From: Euglena gracilis
Lineage: Eukaryota; Euglenida; Euglenophyceae; Euglenales
Assembly: GCA_039621445.1 (NCBI GenBank)
Contig: CP154956.1
Span: 90,154,482-90,218,481 of the forward strand
Reading direction: 5' to 3'
Length of the DNA stretch: 64,000 bases
Under the pieces are notes generated by a model that was given only the letters and a program-made list of their open reading frames with translations, had not been told where the DNA came from and did not search any database. Position numbers and translations under genes: made by a program. Each line of letters begins with the position of its first letter. Position 1 is the stretch's first letter. This document shows, piece by piece, positions 61,028 through 64,000 of the stretch.

Positions 61028-64000
61028 TCAAAAATTATTCACAGAAATGTCTATGTTATTTCTTTTATTCCACAGCTTCCAGTCCTGTTGGACATAACCA
61101 ATAAAACTGGAGGCTGGCTCCCAGGTGTCCTCCTCTGGCCCATAGCCTTTCCACCTGACCTTCCAGTAGTGGATTCCTCGATCAATTTTGTGATCGAGAA
61201 TTTTGTCCACCACAAAATCATCCGTTTCGGGTAACTTGGAACGGGACTTGAAATAAAGGCACGGTAGTGCTTTGCCATTAGGCGGGGAAAGGTATGGCTT
61301 GAAATCATCCATGTGAACATCCTCGATCCCGTTGGGCAGTGCCACCCTATAGCGGCCACTGTTTCCAACGCGTTCGAGAATTTCACAGGGCCCGAGCCAG
61401 AGGGGGTCTAGCTTGGAAGCCTGCATACGGATTCGGCTATTCCGAACCCATACGCGATCACCAGCACTATAGCCAGGTGATTTGAATTCTTGTAAAAATT
61501 TATTTCTCTTTTGAGAATGGATATCAGTAATGCGTTTCTGAACTGTAGTTCTGAGAGACTCTACCTCAGAGAACCATGTCTCACAGGTTACGCTACTTCG
61601 AGCTGGTCTCTCTGTTGGTATATCACCAATCGCTGGCGGGTCTCGCCCAAAAACAATTTTATATGGGGAGTGCGGTAAAACTTAACCCGGTAGGGTGTTT
61701 ATATAAAAGAGGGACCATGGCAAAACCTGGACCCAGGCCTGGCGCGAGTCAGCCAGTGAGAGGCGGAGCATATTTACAACAGCCTTCACTGCTGCCTCGG
61801 CGCGGCCATTGCCCTTCGGGCGATATATAATGGAGAAACGCTGTTCGTTTCCCAGTAAACCACATAGGGTTGTGAAGAATCGAGAGGAGATCAAATGATC
61901 TTGATCGCTGACAATCTCATAAAATATCTGCGCTAAAATTTGTGCGGTCAACCCTGCCTTTTGGCATGGAATGGCTACTATGTAACCACTCAACCGACAG
62001 ACGACAACGAAAACATAATCAAAAATTTTGCCGTCTGGTCCTTTGCAAGGTTCTAATTCCAGAAAATCCATGCAGAGGGACGTAAAAATGTCAGGGGGTA
62101 CGGGGAAAAAATCAAGCGTACCAGGGGGGGTACCTCTGCGCGGTTTCACCGCTTGACAAATTTGGCACCGTTGCGAAATTTGGAAGCAGCGCGAATGTAA
62201 ATCTTTTTCTTTCAGGGTTGTACAGTACCTGCGACCCACCAAAGAAAGAAGTTTGGGGGCCCCAGGGTGACCTTGGTTGTGATAACACAAAAGTACTTCA
62301 TCAACCAAGTCACGGGGTATACAATATTTATATCCCGCATCATTGCGGTAAACCAACCCTAAACACGAGAATGAATAATTACGTACAACCTCGCCATTGC
62401 GCAGTTTGTGCACTATCGTGCTATATACAGGGTCATGGGAATAATCCCATTCGCGAAAGAAGAGGGGGGAAGGAGATTCAGATCGCGTAATGCGACGAGG
62501 GCCAGGTGTGCGGCCTCGTCGCCTTCTCCCCCGTATAGGAGAGACTGGCAACGAACGAAAAATCGATGAAACGGGAAAAGAATCCAACATATCGTCGGCT
62601 GCGTCATATCGACGTGCATATTCATCAGCCTCTTGGCTGCCATGAAAGGTGGCATCACCTTCATCCGGGTTACCGGGGTAATGCCAAGGTGCTCGACTGA
62701 GCGGGTCTGCTACTTTTTGTGTATGGCCAGGGGTATATACAACCACTAGGTTGAATTGGCTCAAAAATTCATGCCATCGGCATCTTCGGCCTACAGAAGA
62801 CATAGCTTTGTTCAGATCCTCGGTGTACCAGTGTTGAAGACTCTCATGGTCAGTCAACACCAGTATTTGTACCAAGGAGCTGGCGACCCAACTACGGAAT
62901 TTTTGCAAAATAAGTACGATTGCGTACGTTTCCTTCTCACGGATACTCCATTTGACTTGGCCTTTGCCATCTTCACCTTGTAGCTTTCTACTGAAGAATG
63001 CTACAGGGCGTAATTCGTTAGCCGCGTTATGCTGGCTTAGAACTCCGCCTACAGCATAATCGCTGCTATCGACTTCTAGCACATAAGGCTTGTAGGGATC
63101 CGCGATGTCGAGTACGACATTTTCAAGCATTAGCTTTTTAATGCTCTCTAGAGCTTCACGCATATCTGCGTCCCATTTGATTTTGGTATTTTCGGGTGCG
63201 CGATTTTTGAGTTGCCTCGATAGAGGTACCGCGATTTTCGCGAAATCTTTCATGTAAATCGCGTAATATTGGGCTAATCCCAAAAATCCTTTCAAATGGG
63301 TGATGGTCTTGATGACCTCAGGTGTCCATTTCTTAATGGCCTCTAGTTTGCTAGGCGCCGCTCGGCGTTGGCCATTATTGAGAATGTGACCGCAAAACTT
63401 TATCGTTTCGCGAAATAAGTGCATTTTGGCACCTTTGACAAAAAGTCTGTGCTTTGAGAAATGCGGCTAATACCGCGCGAACATCACGATAGTGAATGTC
63501 GAGAATATTCTCGTGTGTATTCGCTGAAGGAGGGGGGGTACCAACCAAAACATCATCAATGTACACCAGCGCAAACGGTAAATCCCGTAAGACCCATTGG
63601 ATCATGCGCTGAAACATTGCTGGTCCATTCTTAACACCCATTGGTAAAACCGTCCATTGGTAAATACCTTTAGGTGTGACAAAAGCCGTATAGGCTTGCG
63701 AATCGGGATCCAGATGCATTTGGTGGAAACCATCCTCCAGGTCGAAAATTGACAACAAGTGGTTATCCGCTTGTTTTGTGATGAGGTCCTCTATGAGCGG
63801 TAACGGGAATGGGTCATCCTTGGTTTGTGAATTTAAGTACCGATAATCCAGTACTAGCCTCCACTTTTTCTGACCTGATGGGTCTGGGGGCTTAGGAACC
63901 ACAAAAGCTTGGGAGGTCCATTCACTCTTGGAAGGGATGATCCACTTCCGCTCTATGAGCTTTTCAATCATTTCATTGAGAGCTATCTCTCTTTCTCCTG
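61028..64000 (-). pseudogene. pol: Retrotransposon pol: RT, RNase H, integrase, chromodomain (broken)
   Basis: RT enters at the window edge (EREIALNEMIEKL) and shows KWRLVLDYRYLNSQT, a D-L-E-D-G-F-H-Q block and catalytic YIDD at 63552-63563. RNase H: LEVDSSDYAVGGVL and TDHESL. Integrase: HHCC finger with H-N-Q-G-H and C-Q-I-C (62156-62285), then core Asp in CMDFLE, Asp in SDQDH and Glu in GRAEAAVK. Chromodomain at 61100-61215 (YWKVRWKGYGPEEDTWEP). Two breaks: a +1 frameshift in an A5 run at 63440-63444 and an in-frame TAA at 61682-61684; the frame is otherwise intact to 61028. Either could be a sequencing error in an otherwise young copy. Protease and gag are outside the window. Confidence 0.9.

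Larger units (their letters stand above)
56031..64000 (-). mobile_element. Ty3/gypsy chromovirus-like LTR retrotransposon (5' part beyond window)
   Basis: Domain order on the minus strand is reverse transcriptase, RNase H, integrase, chromodomain, then an extra 4 kb coding block and a roughly 830 bp non-coding tail. RT before RNase H before integrase defines Ty3/gypsy; the chromodomain after integrase places it near chromoviruses, which target silent chromatin. Gag, protease, primer-binding site and 5' LTR would lie to the right of the window. The left limit depends on an uncertain LTR boundary. Confidence 0.85.

Overview
The window looks nuclear and eukaryotic. Short GC-rich coding islands (28-220 nt) sit in long introns packed with microsatellites, C/G homopolymer runs and small inverted-repeat elements. 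Neither rRNA, tRNA nor a bacterial-type operon was recognised. A unicellular alga or similar protist is the best guess. Frequent GC-AG introns would suit lineages such as dinoflagellates or haptophytes, but the clade cannot be fixed from sequence alone. All recognisable genes lie on the minus strand, so the window reads right to left.

Right end, 64.0-56 kb: a Ty3/gypsy-type LTR retrotransposon with a chromodomain (chromovirus-like). Reverse transcriptase runs off the window edge, followed by RNase H, integrase and the chromodomain. Unusually, a further 4 kb block of same-strand coding sequence lies downstream of pol: a Pro/Gln/Tyr-rich region, then a protein with an unfamiliar Cys/His cluster. 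A strong 3' splice-acceptor sequence precedes it. Pol carries one frameshift and one stop; the 3' block is spread over three frames.

Middle, 53.73-35.38 kb: a UDP-glucose pyrophosphorylase (UTP-glucose-1-phosphate uridylyltransferase) gene. I could place 15 exons, from an initiator ATG in exon 1 to a TGA stop in exon 15, together about 470 codons. Matching reading phase and family homology place most boundaries; six of the 14 introns appear to begin with GC rather than GT. A short segment between exons 7 and 8 was not found.

Left, about 30-0.7 kb: a large multi-exon gene whose exons encode filamin-type (Filamin/ABP280) immunoglobulin-like repeats, with one exon resembling an F5/8-type-C (discoidin-like) motif. 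Neither its start nor its end was identified. One of its introns contains a 5.4 kb tract almost free of cytosine on the plus strand.

The introns and spacers hold several families of short non-autonomous elements: Mutator-like elements with 10-11 bp target duplications, a nested Tc1/mariner-type MITE with TA duplication, and several families whose ends are long C runs on one side and long G runs on the other. Exon limits given here are inferences from splice consensus, phase and protein similarity; no search or transcript was available.
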